From contig JACVVK020000376.1 of the NCBI GenBank assembly GCA_018292915.2, positions 601,001-665,000 on the forward strand: a DNA stretch of 64,000 nt. The letters are read 5' to 3'. The stretch comes from Batillaria attramentaria. Its lineage: Eukaryota; Mollusca; Gastropoda; Batillariidae. Below, piece after piece: positions 44,153-56,439 of the stretch. The position numbers and the translations under genes are program-made. The first letter of the stretch is position 1. Each line of letters starts with the position of its first letter. Below the pieces are notes generated by a model. The model worked only from the letters and a program-made list of their open reading frames with translations, did no database searches and was not told where the DNA came from.

Positions 44153-44572
44153 CTTTTGCCCCTTCTGGGGCATAGGCCGCCGACAAGACTTCTCCAGGCC
44201 TCTCGGTCCTGGGCCAGTCTCTCCAGCTGTCCCCAGCTGTGTCTTGGCATCCGCCTCCAGGTCGCGTCGCCAGGCGTTTCTTGGCCGGCCTCGTTTTCTC
44301 TTCCCTTGTGGGTTCCAGGTGAGAGCTTGCCGTGTGATGCTGGAAGCGGGTTTTCGGAGGGTGTGGCCTATCCTTCTCAGTCCAGCGTCTTTGCAGGATT
44401 TCCTCTTCTACTGGTTGCCGTTTCGTTCTCTGCCAGAGTTCTTTGTTGGTGTTCAGACCAGCGAATCCGAAGAATCCTTCTGAGGCACGTGTTAATGAAG
44501 GTCTGGATCTTCCTCGTGGTTGTTACCGTGGTTCTCCAGGTCTCGGCTCCATACAGCAGGACAGGACATTAA
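44143..44572 (-). mobile_element. Degraded LINE fragment (reverse transcriptase C-terminus)
   Basis: Translated on the minus strand with at least one frame break, it gives [53 protein letters not shown] and [10 protein letters not shown]. This is the same kind of element as the fragment at 36627. It is 5'-truncated and non-functional. Confidence 0.7.
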
Positions 44573-44999
44573 GATACCCGACGAAAATACTACACCTTAG
44601 CGACCTTTCCAGACACTCAGCAGAACGCTTGCTTTGCTAGTACAGGCGGGTGAATAAACATACGTATTTTGCCACATGAATAGAGAAGGACGAAAAAATA
44701 CTGAAATTTTTTTTTTAAAGGAACTAAGAGAGTGGGTAGATTAGAGGCCACAGACCCACCCCCTCCTCTCCCTCCCCACACTACCCCGGCATTTTGTTTA
44801 ATCAAATGGTCGTAAAATTGATTCATTTTGCTCTCTCTGTCACAGTGACTGCAGTCAGTTGCCATACAATACGTAACTTTTACGTAGTAACCACATAACC
44901 ACATAAACAAATAAAACATCACATGAGATCGACGGTGAGTATGCTTATTTTATTTCGTTCTCAGTATCGTCACAGTTTCGTGTAGACGATGGACATATC

Positions 45000-45070
45000 T
45001 ACGCACACTCCTCCGGGCATATCACTGACTGAGTCACCGAGTAAAACTGAAGCAATGTCATGGCATGATC

Positions 45071-45101
<31 letters not shown>

Positions 45102-45111
45102 TGACACACTG

Positions 45112-45155
<44 letters not shown>

Positions 45156-45700
45156 GCTGTGACAGTGTAAGCGGCTCCAGTCCCGGCCGCATCATCACTG
45201 AGTGGCGGCGGCAAAGCTAGCAGTTCTTCAACTGCCCGGGGACGGAGTCAGTCCCTGCACACATTGAATCGTCACTCAGTGAAGCGCGGCGGACCGTCCA
45301 GGTAAATCGACCTCACCGAAACGATACCGCGTCAGTGAACTGAACTGCGTGATAATCTGGCTAGCTCAAGTTCAAGTTATCGGCGGCAGCGGGTGTCACA
45401 GTAATAGTGACAGTGATCACTGATTTACCCGGCCGGCGGTGAGGCCAGAGTCTGAGTAACTTAACTGGGCCACTGGCAACTGACATGACGAGGACTACAA
45501 AATTTAATGAACCGGCCGCCTAGATTAGTCCGTATCAAGAAGACCAAAGACCATTTTTGTGAGCCGGCAGTACGAGGCCATCAGAACTGAACTGACTGAC
45601 TGACTGACTGATGTTATGCCGCCTACAGAACCGTTTAGGCGGTCACATACAAGCACTAGGTGACGACTAATTCAGTAAATGTCGAACCTATGTTGAAACA
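45000..45700. repeat. ACTGA/TCAGT-rich non-coding stretch
   Basis: After a CA-repeat pair (45074-45152), the sequence is dense in actga, tcagt and cactga words, including five tandem actg units near 45588-45612. Similar composition recurs at about 54990-58600. The class of element is not known. Confidence 0.4.
45074..45152. repeat. (CA)n microsatellite, two blocks
   Basis: Two CA runs separated by a ctgacacactgtcac linker. Confidence 0.95.
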
Positions 45701-45719
45701 CGACTCACTGAGGTGATTG

Positions 45720-45998
45720 CAGACGGCCCTAGGGGGCAGGTTATGGGGAATGGGGATAGCTACCCTAACTGACTGTACAGTCCAGCTGAACACTTTTTCA
45801 ATCCAGTCAGACTGCCAGGTCGGCCACAGTTTATGTATCCTTGACTGTAATGGACAAGTTACACAAACAGATTCAGTTCACAGTCAGTGGAAGTGGGGCA
45901 ACGTGATAAAGGCCCGTACAAATTTTGACCCTGTCGGGATTCGAACCCGGGACCTTTCGATCTCGAATCCAATGCTCAAACCGTTGAGCCACCGACTC
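45720..45998 (-). mobile_element. SINE-D, tRNA-derived
   Basis: The minus strand starts with GGTGGCTCAACGG (box A-like) and carries CCCGGGTTCGAATCCC (a perfect box B). The presumed acceptor-stem halves are not complementary, so it is a SINE head rather than a working tRNA gene. The body extends leftward without clear end. Confidence 0.55.
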
Positions 45999-46029
45999 CC
46001 CCGTAGCCTGTTCGTTTCCCTCTCACTTG

Positions 46030-47015
46030 TGAGATGGGTCAAGGTCATTCAAAAATGTATGTTTGTAAAGCTCTTATCACTATCCTGAAATAAGGTGTTC
46101 ATAGTTCCTAAGAAAACGGCAAATGGCAATATAACAGTTTTCCAAGGACAGCTTATATGACCTTGACCTTGGGTGAAGGTCATTCAAATGAGATCTGTAA
46201 ATGAAGAGCTTATCAGTGACTATCATTATGCCAACTTTGATAGCTCTAATTTTTGTAGTTTCTGTACAAATGGTAGTGTAAAATTTCACGACAGCTGTAA
46301 TGACCTTGACCTTGAGTCAAGGTCATTCAAATGGGTATGTCTGCATAGGTCTCTTTGCTGTCTACAATTGTACTTTGTTTGGTGCCTTTGCTGTTTGTTG
46401 TTTCCAAGAAAATTCTAACGTTAAAGTCTCCGCAAAACATCTTGAGTGGCCTTGACCTTGACTCAAGGAAATTGAATACAAGTATGCCAGTACAGGTTTT
46501 GTCAATGTCTATCATCATGCAAAGTTTGATGACTCTGGTACCCCTACATTCTGAGAAAATGGCAAATTTAAAATTCCAATGAGACAGCTTTGATGACCTT
46601 GACCTCAGCAAAGGTCATTCAAAATGGTATGTTTTGAAAGGTCTTATGGCTGTCTATCAGCGTGCCAAGTTTGGTGCCTCTGCTGTTCATAGTTTCTGAG
46701 AAAATGCCTATGGTAAGGTTTTGGAGGGTTTTCCGCAAAACAGCTTGCATGGCCTTGACTTTGACACAAAGTCACTGAATACAGGTATGTCACTAAAGGT
46801 CAATGTCTGTCATCATGCAAAGTTTGATGTCTCCGGCTTTTCTACATTCTGAGAAAATGCCAATGTAAAATTTTCAAACTGACAGCTTTAGTGACCTTGA
46901 CCTTGGATCAAGGTCAATCATTATGGTATGTTTTGAAAGGTCTTATGGCTGTCAATCAGTATGCCAATTTTGGTGTCTCTGCTATTTGTAGATCTGAGAA
47001 AAGGCCAATGTTAAG
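46030..47015. repeat. ~145-bp tandem array, about 7 units, carrying nuclear-receptor-type half-sites
   Basis: The motif tgaccttgacctt, followed about ten bases on by aaggtcattcaa, recurs at about 46158, 46301, 46447, 46594, 46750 and 46892 (spacing 142-156). Units alternate between two subtypes (..ggtcattcaaatgg.. and ..ttgaatacaagtatg..), giving a ~295-bp higher-order period. The array ends at a CA microsatellite. Confidence 0.85.
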
Positions 47016-47024
47016 GTTTACTGC

Positions 47025-47029
<5 letters not shown>

Positions 47030-47092
<63 letters not shown>
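47030..47092. repeat. (CA)n microsatellite
   Basis: 31 CA units terminating the ~145-bp tandem array. Confidence 0.97.
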
Positions 47093-47094
<2 letters not shown>

Positions 47095-47367
47095 CGGAGG
47101 GTTATTACATAGACTCACTTTGTTACACAAGTGAGCCAATTATGAACAACTGCAGTGTGGTCTATGGGACACAACTCGTAATGAACTAATTGACCTCCAA
47201 GAACGGTAACTCTCAAAATTGCTAGGTGCCGTTGTCACGACACACAGCGGCTTCCGGATAGAACCGCAGCGGTTGTTATTGCGAAGCTGACGTTCGCTGC
47301 TTGTAAAATCCCATAAATCACACCCGTTCGGGTTTGAGGAAGGTTTCGAACGTGTCAGGTCGCTACA

Positions 47368-50300
47368 ATGACAACCCTAGGTGAGGACGAACACGACCGA
47401 GAAAGCGAGAAATCAAAGCTTCTGGATACAACTCGCAGAAATGACACCACAACGGAGCTTGTTGTTTTTCTCCGTGACAGGGCTGGGATCTATTTTCACC
47501 TCGAAGACGGGCATCTTGTTCGCGCCGACGAACTCTTAGAGTTGGTCATTGAGGAGCAAGGTCTGCCGCCTGAGGCGAGAGAGGTCTTTTCTCTGTGGTT
47601 CGTTTCACCAGTGTTAGACGTCCGTCTGAAAGGTCATCATCAGCCGTTTCAGATCCTCCAGCAATGGGATCAGCTGTGCGCGTTGTACACCGACGCCAAA
47701 TGTGACGAAATCCGAGACAGTGAGCCAGTTCTTATGGTGCAGCGCGACGTTTTCTACCCGAAAGAACAGGTTATCACTTTTGTTACGAAAATGTAGATTA
47801 CATGTTAACACCGTAGCAAAACTGAGATTATTGTATTCATGGTCCTATCCAAGTATACTCCTACTGACTACATGTCCAGTGCATCACAGCTATGCTCAAC
47901 ATTAGGCACTACCCTGCCTTGCCCAATTCTTCACTGTTGAAAGTCACTCTGTATACATTGTAGTATGGTAGACATAACAATGAATTTATACAGGAAGTTT
48001 CTGGATGTAATATTAGCTTTGTGCTCAGCTTTGAAACTATGTAACATTTACTGGATGTGAACATGTTACGTATTTTGTAGATGTGCGGAAGTGTTCATTA
48101 TGATTAATTTGAGGCATATCAGAACCTATACTTCCCTGTTCATCGGCTACAGTAAAAAATCCACCCGGCACCCCCACGCGTCACCCTGTTTGCCCCTACA
48201 AACAAAACCTACATTTCACTTTCAGTTTCAGTAAGTGCATTTTCTGTGTTTTCAGGAAGTTTTTGTGACAAATGAGCAGATGCTGTGCCTGCTGTACCAT
48301 GAAGCCAAATTCAATGTTGTACAAGGTCGCTATGCACTCTACATCGAAGACTACCATCGGCTAGCAGGTTTACAGGTAGACAACTGTTGTCACTATGTTG
48401 GTTGCAAAACATTTTCATCTGAGCTCTTCTTTTAAAAGTTTTTTTTTTGGGGGGGGGGTTGTTATTGTTGTTGGTTGCTTTTTAAGTTGTTTCTCTATAG
48501 AGAAACAACTTTATGGAATGGGGCAGATTTCGCTGCGCGCAGCAGCAAGTTTCAGTGATAAAAAGCAAGACTGTGACGTTTCTCCATTCTTTCGCGCACA
48601 CAGTGACGTAACGAAATCTGCTTCATAGACACCTTACATGCACACTGTGCTGCTACATTCTTTTTGATGGGAGTTGTGAGACGTGTGTGTGTGTGGACGG
48701 ATGTAATGATGGCTATCTCCTAAACCTCTGTAGCTCTGACGGATTTTGTGTAAAAAAAATATTTCTGAGCTAGGGGTGGTTTGCATATATATATATAAGG
48801 CCAGATATCTATGAGAAGACTCCTTCAAATTACTCATCATCTCGGCATTTTTGTCACGTGTGAAAACTGCACATATGACAGGAACTACTACAGTATTATA
48901 GCTTTAGTACATGTATTAAGAATAACAGAGCTTTTAGATTATAAACATATTTTGTCAAGTTTCTGCAAGAAGCACTGGTCCAAAAAAGTTCCAATTTTAC
49001 AATTTCGTAAGTACTATCCAAGGCATTCAAGTCCACGTTTCACCAGTTCTCTAGATCTTCCAGATTTTATGTAAAAATTAATTCAGTCACGGAAGTCAAA
49101 AAAGCAACAAGGAAATCACAAGATATGAAGAAGTATCATCTGTCAGACAAGCAGCATGAGGCTGACGTCAAATGCTTGGTTCACACACAAAATCTGCAAG
49201 TATCATCACTGCCTCCGACATTTCACCAGCCTTCTAGATCTTCCAGATTTCATGTGAAAAATAATTCAGTCGGGGAAGTCACAAAGCCAACAGGGAAATC
49301 ATAAGACAGAGAACAAGCATCCTCAGATGATCTCTGTGCTAGAGGCTGACGTCAGATGTTTAGTTCACGGAATTGACGTCATTTCCCCCCACCCCCCTCC
49401 CCCCCCCGTCACGTGCCTAATCAGTCAAGGTCGTAGCGGATCTAGTGTCATTGGTGGGACTTGAAGAGGGGAGAACCGGCAACTATAAAAACAAAACAGA
49501 CAAAATAACATGAAATTTGGAGAAACAACTTTGTAGGACGGGGCCATTCCTCCTTGTTTTCCCCTTTTTTCTTTTTTGGCTTTTTTTGTTTGTTGTTGTT
49601 TTTTGTTTTAGTTTCAGTGAAGTTTCAACCATGTTGCCAAACCACATGGTTTGGCTGGTTGATTGGTTTGTTTTGAAGGAGAGATTTTAGCTTTCTGTTA
49701 AAAACAGATCTATATAGTCAGTGGAAAGTACACATGTACATCATTCCTAGTCTGTACTGATTACATACTCTATGTTTACGTTTACAGGCGTTGATCCATC
49801 TTGGCAAGTTCTCCCGAAATACACACGTGCTGGCAGACTACCGGGCCAACCTGGTTCAGTTCTACCCAGAACACATGTACACCAGGGAACGCTTTCTCTT
49901 TTTTGCTAAGACCAAAGCACATGCACAGGACTGTGAAGAGCTGTTCATGGATGCACATAAAAAAGTGAGTGCATACAAGCCCTTTTCAGTATGTCATAAC
50001 TTCATGGTCTCACACTGATCCTTACAAGGTATACTGACGATACCACACTTGGGCCTTTCAACTGTGAACAAAAAATTAACCTAACACTTTACTGAAGACT
50101 GGTAACAAATGTGCCAAGATGTTGAATATAACTGTAGTTCTCTCCCTGAATTAATGACAACTTTGTTGTCCTTTGGTATTCCTACAATTGAGTTGTTGTT
50201 CATCATTTTTGTTGCTTTTACATGGAGTAAACATCAGAAGTGTGCAGAAAATATCACTCAGTTGCGGTAACATCAGGTTCTAGTTATCCAATTTATGGTT

Positions 50301-51096
50301 GTGTAATGCATATTGATCACCATTGAAAACCCTGGGGTTTTTTGTTTGTTTGGTTCTGTTGTTGTGTGTGTGTTTGTTTTTGATTTGTTTTTGTTTTTTC
50401 ATGTTTGTTTGTTTTTTCATTGTTGTTAAGTTGTGACAGACTGATTAACTGTAGCACTTTCACCTGCTTCCAGGTATCAGAAGAGTACTCTGACCTCGAT
50501 GTGGAGAAGTCACTGTCCATCCTGTACAGAAAATACCTGGAGCTCTGCTGGTCCTACCCTTTCTACGGCTCTGCCTTCTTCACCGGCCAGATTGAGACCC
50601 CCACATCTCGGCTGAAAAAGATCATTCTCCCACCACCAGACACGGAAGTCTGGGTGGCCATCAACACTGACTCCGTCACCGTCATTGACCGTGATAAGTG
50701 CGACATCCTCCTGTCCATCCCCTTCTCGCAGCTGTCCTGGGAATTCCGCGATCCCGACTTCGATGGAGACAACGACCCACCTCCGTGCTTGTTCCTGCAG
50801 TTTCTCACAAAGAGCCGGAAATGGCTTCCGCCTCAGACAGGCATGAAATTGAGGGAGGGCCAGACACAGGGGTGGGCAGTCTGACGAAGCTGCTGAAGGT
50901 ATACTCACGGGAGGCTAAGCTGATGGATGCCCTGATCGAGACGAATGTTCGCCGAAAGCTGCACCAGCGACAAGGGAGTCCTGGCATTGACTTTGTTGAA
51001 ACTGGCCTCTTTGAGAGCTCCAGCCGCAAGGTTCCCAACAAACTTGAGCGTCTCTGTCTCTCCACCTACACCAAGGCTGGAGAAAAATGCGAGTAA
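47368..51096 (+). CDS. FRMD8-like FERM domain protein (iTAP/Bili family), 4 exons, frameshift in last exon
   Basis: Exons 47368-47769, 48256-48375 and 49788-49964, then a last exon from 50474. The literal frame stops at 50884 (369 aa), but homology continues to 51096 in the -1 frame. FRMD8 binds iRhoms and stabilises the iRhom/ADAM17 sheddase complex; fly Bili modulates Wnt signalling. The F1 lobe (about 29-134) shows FSLWFVSPVLDVRLK and VLMVQRDVFYPK. The F2 lobe continues with LCLLYHEAKFNVVQGRY. The F3/PH-like lobe has YPFYGSAFFTGQIETP and VTVIDRDK. After the F3 end (PPCLFLQF) the family continues with a KLL.(I/V)YS..A.LM..LIE motif. Here that motif (SLTKLLKVYSREAKLMDALIE) and IDFVETG occur only in the shifted frame. 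A one-base assembly error near 50810-50860 is the simplest explanation; a true truncation or unusual splicing cannot be excluded. Confidence 0.82.
48484..48511. repeat. 28-bp perfect palindrome in intron 2 of the FRMD8-like gene
   Basis: AAGTTGTTTCTC, TATA, and its exact reverse complement follow without spacer. The ggagaaacaacttt word recurs near 49517 with a similar ggggc continuation, suggesting the two ends of one degenerate element (about 48484-49550). Confidence 0.8.
49038..49371. repeat. 182-bp imperfect direct duplication
   Basis: Two copies (from 49038 and from 49220) share tttcaccag, tctagatcttccagattt, ataattcagtc, aaatca.aaga, and ggctgacgtca..tgttcac in the same order. It is intronic in the FRMD8-like gene. 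Confidence 0.75.
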
Positions 51097-52401
51097 CTCT
51101 GCTCAGCTACACCAGCTCTGGTGAGAAGCGGGAATAAAAACTTAAAAAAGAATAAACACTACAGCAGCATTCCTTTCTGTCTGTGCTGGTTGTGAAACAA
51201 GCACCACTACATGACCTGTTCCAGAACTCATTCCTCAAACTCGGTCTGATGCAGTCAAAATGTGAAAAATATGCAAAGGTGTTGTTTCTGTCAGGTGGGT
51301 ATCAAACGATTCCGCACACCTGATAGAAAACAAAATGCAATAGAAAGCTGTAACTAGCCCTAGCTAGTTCTTGTTCAAATAGAAACGTTCCGATCAGTGA
51401 AAACAGTTGAGTGCATTGCATTCATGCTTATTTGAAGGCGTGGTGTGTGTTGATACGCTTGGCTATTTCTTTTTGTATTTCGTGACTGACTCACTTCGGA
51501 TGCATGAGAAGACTGATTTTATGTGCAATAGAGCATAACATTTTTCTCTTCCATAACTTGATGCTGAGAGTCTCCTTGTACAATATTGCAATTTAGAAAT
51601 CGTCACGTGCATTCTCTGTATTGAAAAAAGAAAAGAAGCAAATATATTTCTGCTCGATACGATAAACATGACTTTTGTCTGTGTTATCTGTGCTGGTTTA
51701 GATGGGGAAATATGAATTAGTTTATACGTCAAAACATTTATAAAGGAGAGTTTGGCTTAAATTTTAGTATGTATTATATCTAACCAGGATTATATGAAGT
51801 CATTTGTGGAGGAGCTATCCAGGGATATATTTTAGTTGTGAACGATAACTTCACAAGTAGAAGTGGACCCACCAGGAAGCATCTACTGTAGATTTTACTC
51901 ATGCTGTGATACATGCATGTACATACATTTTCGCTCACTCTCTTTGCTGTAAATAACTGACTGAAAAATCATTGTAGAGTGTATAGGAATGTAGAGATCC
52001 ATGCTTTTACATCTAATAAAGTAATATTAGACCAATGATAAATATATATAATCTTTATTTTAGAAAATACATTCATTCTGATTCCCTCACACACCAGCAA
52101 TGCATATATGTATGCCATTTGCGTTCCCTGCTTTGTAACATTGATGAAACTCGTCCATTGTAGATGAAAGTGAAGTGTGTGGAGAGATTAGATGACATAA
52201 AGTTTGCTCACCACAGATTGTCGGACAAAGGAAGTACTGGTAACATTGCTTATAATGTTGGGCTTTAGAAGACAAGAGAGAGGGTCTAGTTGGCTGTTTT
52301 ATCACCTTACGCATGGATATACTGTGATGAGCGTACCTGCAAACTCTTTCAAACAGTTACAGTAATTTCAACCATTTATTGAATGTTTCAGTGTTTCTTC
52401 T

Positions 52402-52433
<32 letters not shown>

Positions 52434-53562
52434 TTTAAAACTCCTTTCTAGTGTCTTGTGGGTGTTTGGTTTATTTACACAAATCATCATCATACCAGTG
52501 TAGTACTGTAGACGGTACACATGTAATTCATGTTTGACTTGGGCTGGCTTGTGGTTGCCCATGTGTAGCTTTCAACTTCAGGTGTAAAAAATATAACCTT
52601 TGATTGAAGGGTGATGTGGTACATTTAACAGTGATTACCCAGATTATGGTAACCTACATGCCTAACGAAATCTGTTGATTTGCTCAAGTGTAGAAACAGT
52701 AAGAAAATCTGCTTTCCGTTATGTTTTATGCTTGGGGTTGTTGGCTGTGCTGTTTCTTTTCAATTGTAAGCATTTCCATACACTGTCATTAGTATCAAAA
52801 CTGAACTGTTTGTTGTTGTTGTTGTTGTTTTACATACCTGTGTTGCAGTGCGTGAGTGTATGTATGTTTGTTAGAGGGAGAGAGAGAGAGTCAAGGATAC
52901 TAGATACTGAGGGATTTGCCATGAACATGCACAAGACACCGGTTCACCCATTCCACACCTGTTCCCAAATGTTCTACATCATATTAGGATGTGCAGCTCA
53001 GTGAAACATGGCTTGTCACAGCTGCGAATCATGGTGAGGTAACAACTAATTCATACATACAAAGTTCTCCACTTAATTTTTGTGAAATTGCTCTTGATAT
53101 ATATATGTATTTCCACTTTCGTTTTTGAGGAAAATAACCATATTACATTCCTTTTATTCTACATTGATTTCATTTTCCTGTTTGTTTGTGTTGTTTTTTA
53201 CACTGTCTGTTGGCATACCGCCATTTGGTCTGATGAGATTTGTTTTGCTAACAGTACCCTGAGTAGCGTACATGTATATATGTGATGTACATGTACTATG
53301 TTCAAAGAGATATTTGGTTGTTGGCTAAGTACCTCCGTGGTATGGACAATCTCAGTATTTTTGATTCTGCATAGCAGTTAAATAAAAGTCCTTGGTATGG
53401 TTATTTTGTTTGTTTTTATCAGAAGACTATTTTTTGACAGAAAAAAGGTATACAAATAAGTGTCCCTCAGTTTCATATACCTTGTTTTAGTTGGTGTGTG
53501 TTGTTTTGTAATCTGATCTTGTGTGTTGCTTTGTGTTGTAAGCTGAATGATAAGTTAATAAA
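51097..53562 (+). other. 3' UTR of the FRMD8-like gene
   Basis: Canonical AATAAA motifs occur at 51133-51138, 51151-51156, 52015-52020 and 53557-53562, so the UTR may be short or extend about 2.4 kb. It includes a long poly-T stretch (52398-52437). No coding exon is seen. Confidence 0.5.
53557..53562 (+). terminator. Distal polyadenylation signal AATAAA of the FRMD8-like gene
   Basis: The hexamer is followed within 30 bases by T/GT-rich sequence (ttagtggttctgtgtg), as expected of a true site. The proximal signals at 51133 and 51151 are alternatives. Confidence 0.45.
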
Positions 53563-56403
53563 GTCCCTTTTTGCATGAGTTTAGTGGTTCTGTGTGATAT
53601 GTGAGAGTAGAATGGCACGGTGCAAAATGAGTTGAATGGCTAACAACTGTAAATTTGGTCAAAAGAAGTTTGGCATTTGGACTGTTCTTCAAGTGAAGTC
53701 TGATGTATGACTGGCAGTGGTGGTGTGTATGTTTAGAACCCTCGTGGCCCTTTTTTATGGGACTGTACTCTTGTCATCTTCAGAGAAATGTATCTTAGAG
53801 TTACTTCTCTTGAGACAGTTTCCATGGCGGCATTATTTCAACTTGCAAGGTGACGGTGAGTACATGTATTTTCCCTCAAACCTGGTATGAAATTAAGACA
53901 AATCCACACAGTTTTTGGAATTCTTATGAAACGTAGCCACCTTCTTGGTGGAAAATGCCCAGTATGCCCTAACATTGTCAATTTCGTGAATCGCTTCACT
54001 TTACTACCCAAGATTGTTCAAGTGCCGTCTGAAAGTAAGATAAGATAAGATAAGATAGATTTATTGCTTCTTAGTTACAATTAAGAAGAATTTGCTTTGC
54101 TCCTCTTGATAATAAAACACACTTGATATACACAAACATACCATATAAATACATATACACATTCACACACTCAGCCACTCAGCCGGCGCACAAAATAATG
54201 ATCTTTTTGGATGTCTCTGGAAACTGTGTTTGAGACTACAATTATTATTGAGTTTAAATTTTTTTATGGGTTTCTTTTGATCTGAACAAATTGCCCCGTT
54301 GGTAGCCAGACAACCGCCTGAAAACATCACCATGCCAGTCCCCTGCTGTGTTTCTGCCTGCCGGAGCGACGGTGGTGATGCTAAAGCAAAGGTTGCGGGG
54401 AGTGGGGGTAAGAGTTTACAGAATCGTTTCACCATTCACGCACACAAACACAATACGGTTTTTTTTTTTTTTTCAAGCAGGCATACTTTTACCGTGACTC
54501 GCCACAGCGAGAAGTACTGACATTTTATTCCAAACAGTCTTACTGTCTCTGCAAACGTGGGCCCGCAATATCAGATCTCCCGGTGCTGCAGTACTCCAGC
54601 CTAGCCGATATTCTCTTCTAGAACAAAAACTTAGTTTTAGAGACAGATTTTTCGATAATCCAACCTTATCATACCAAACGCTGACTCTCACAACTTCTTT
54701 TGTTGCACGCCACGACACAAAGAGTGAAAAATAAGTCAAAGAGGAAAACGAAGTCTTGGTAGATCCGTTCGTTCGCGGTTGCCGACTGGAGTGACCGGGT
54801 GCAACTGACACGTGACGCGGGATATACTCCCCGTATACGGTATACTCAAGGGCCTTTCCCCGGCGTGGCTTTAAACCTGGGGTCTAAACCATACACGTAT
54901 AATCATGATGCCGTCCACCCCAACACGCCTTATTTACGTCCAAGCTGGAAACACTGACTCGGCCGCGAAAGAAAACACGTTGTTACTGAGTCTGCATGTG
55001 GCATAGACTAGAGGGAGTACAGTCCAGCTTTAAAGCCGTGGCCGGGAATCATCGTCCATGGGGTATATGGAGCTTGGGAGTTGATCCGTCACTAGTCCCG
55101 GCCGCGAGTTACACCGGTACATTAATCACAAAGGGCATACTACGTGTTGTAGTGGAAGAATTCATATTATATCACAAAGCAGAGTCATCAAGTGGAGAGG
55201 TGGAAATTAGCGATTTGGGTCTCTGATACCAGTTCGAAAAGTTGGTCTCCAGTTAAAAAAAAAAAAGAAAAAAAGTCAGCCACGCAAGGTTGCAAAACTG
55301 ACTGATAACGGCCTTTTTCGGTGTCCGACTTTCCCGAAGTCAGTCGACAGAGGACTGACCTGAAACAGGAGGTGTTGCTACTGAAAAAGACACGTTTATC
55401 AGTGTAGCTAGTAGCTATGTGTGTTCTCATCGTGTTTAAAGTGATGTCTAAAATAATAAACTCCCCTCTGATTTTTTTAAATGAAAATAAATGAACGTTT
55501 TGCCGTCTGTACTAACAGATTCAGTCTGTGTCAGTACATGTACTACTGCCGCTAGTGAATTACCTAAGGCGTGACGATCTTATTTCCAGTGTGCCGATAT
55601 ACAACCAGACTGATGTCACACGACAACTGAGGAAAGTGCTGCCTCAGAAAGCTGGGTATACCGCCACCCCCCCCCCCCCCCCAAAAAAAAAAATACTTAA
55701 CAGTAAAACCAAAGATCTTGGATTCCAAGGGCTTTGGTAAAACTATGATATACGCAGTTCGGTATGACCGATTACCGTGCCGAGTATGCGAGGTAGGCCC
55801 TAGATTTTGGCTTATGAATATCATCAGTCTTGAGAAACGACGACCCAGACGAAAACATAGTTTTTTTCCCTGTCTTCCTGTAAGTTTTTTTTGCTCCTTT
55901 GTCATCATGAGCAGCCCAAGTCGACCTGTGATCTTGGCAAAGTTAATGTGTGTCCTGAGAGTAATTAGTTCTAACTGAATCGGCGAAGTAGTCATTACAA
56001 GTTGTGTGCAGAAGCGGAACTCAGTTCAGTTCAGGTTCAGTCACTGACGCTGTGATTTACATCTTAATTCATGCGTTTCTTTCATGACATGCATTTCTTT
56101 AGTGGTTTGCTTTTTAAGTGTACTGGCCTAAATCGAGCGTGAAAATTTCCGGCACCCAATTACAACACGCTGGCAGGGCGCTTCTTTTTTTTTTTTTAAA
56201 CGTAAATTTTACACCTGGTTTGGGCTAGCCAGGCTGAACTGAACGCAGCCCAATGTAGTACGTATGTTTGTTTGCACCCATAATCAGCAGTCAAAGGGTC
56301 AAGGTAAAACTGAGCAGGCAAAATGGGACAACCACTTACGGATCAGCTGACTGGCCGATTTTTTTTTTCTCTCTCTCTCTTCAGCTGAGGGTGCCGTAAA
56401 ATC

Positions 56404-56408
<5 letters not shown>

Positions 56409-56438
<30 letters not shown>
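56409..56438. repeat. (CA)n microsatellite
   Basis: 15 CA units in intergenic DNA. Confidence 0.95.

Positions 56439-56439
<1 letters not shown>

Larger units (their letters stand above)
43307..47367. other. Intergenic region between sphingomyelinase copy B and the FRMD8-like gene
   Basis: The two genes are divergent here, so both promoters must lie inside. Apart from the repeats listed separately, no coding exon is supported. The last few hundred bases before 47368 are the 5' UTR/promoter side of the FRMD8-like gene, without a recognisable TATA box. Confidence 0.55.

Noticed and set aside
45925..45998. Possible tRNA gene on the minus strand
   Set aside because: Box A and B are good, but the acceptor-stem halves do not pair and related-looking SINE body sequence follows.
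55528..55995. Overlapping open frames of 70-143 aa in the intergenic region
   Set aside because: They cross a poly-C/poly-A tract, lack domains and have no acceptable exon borders.
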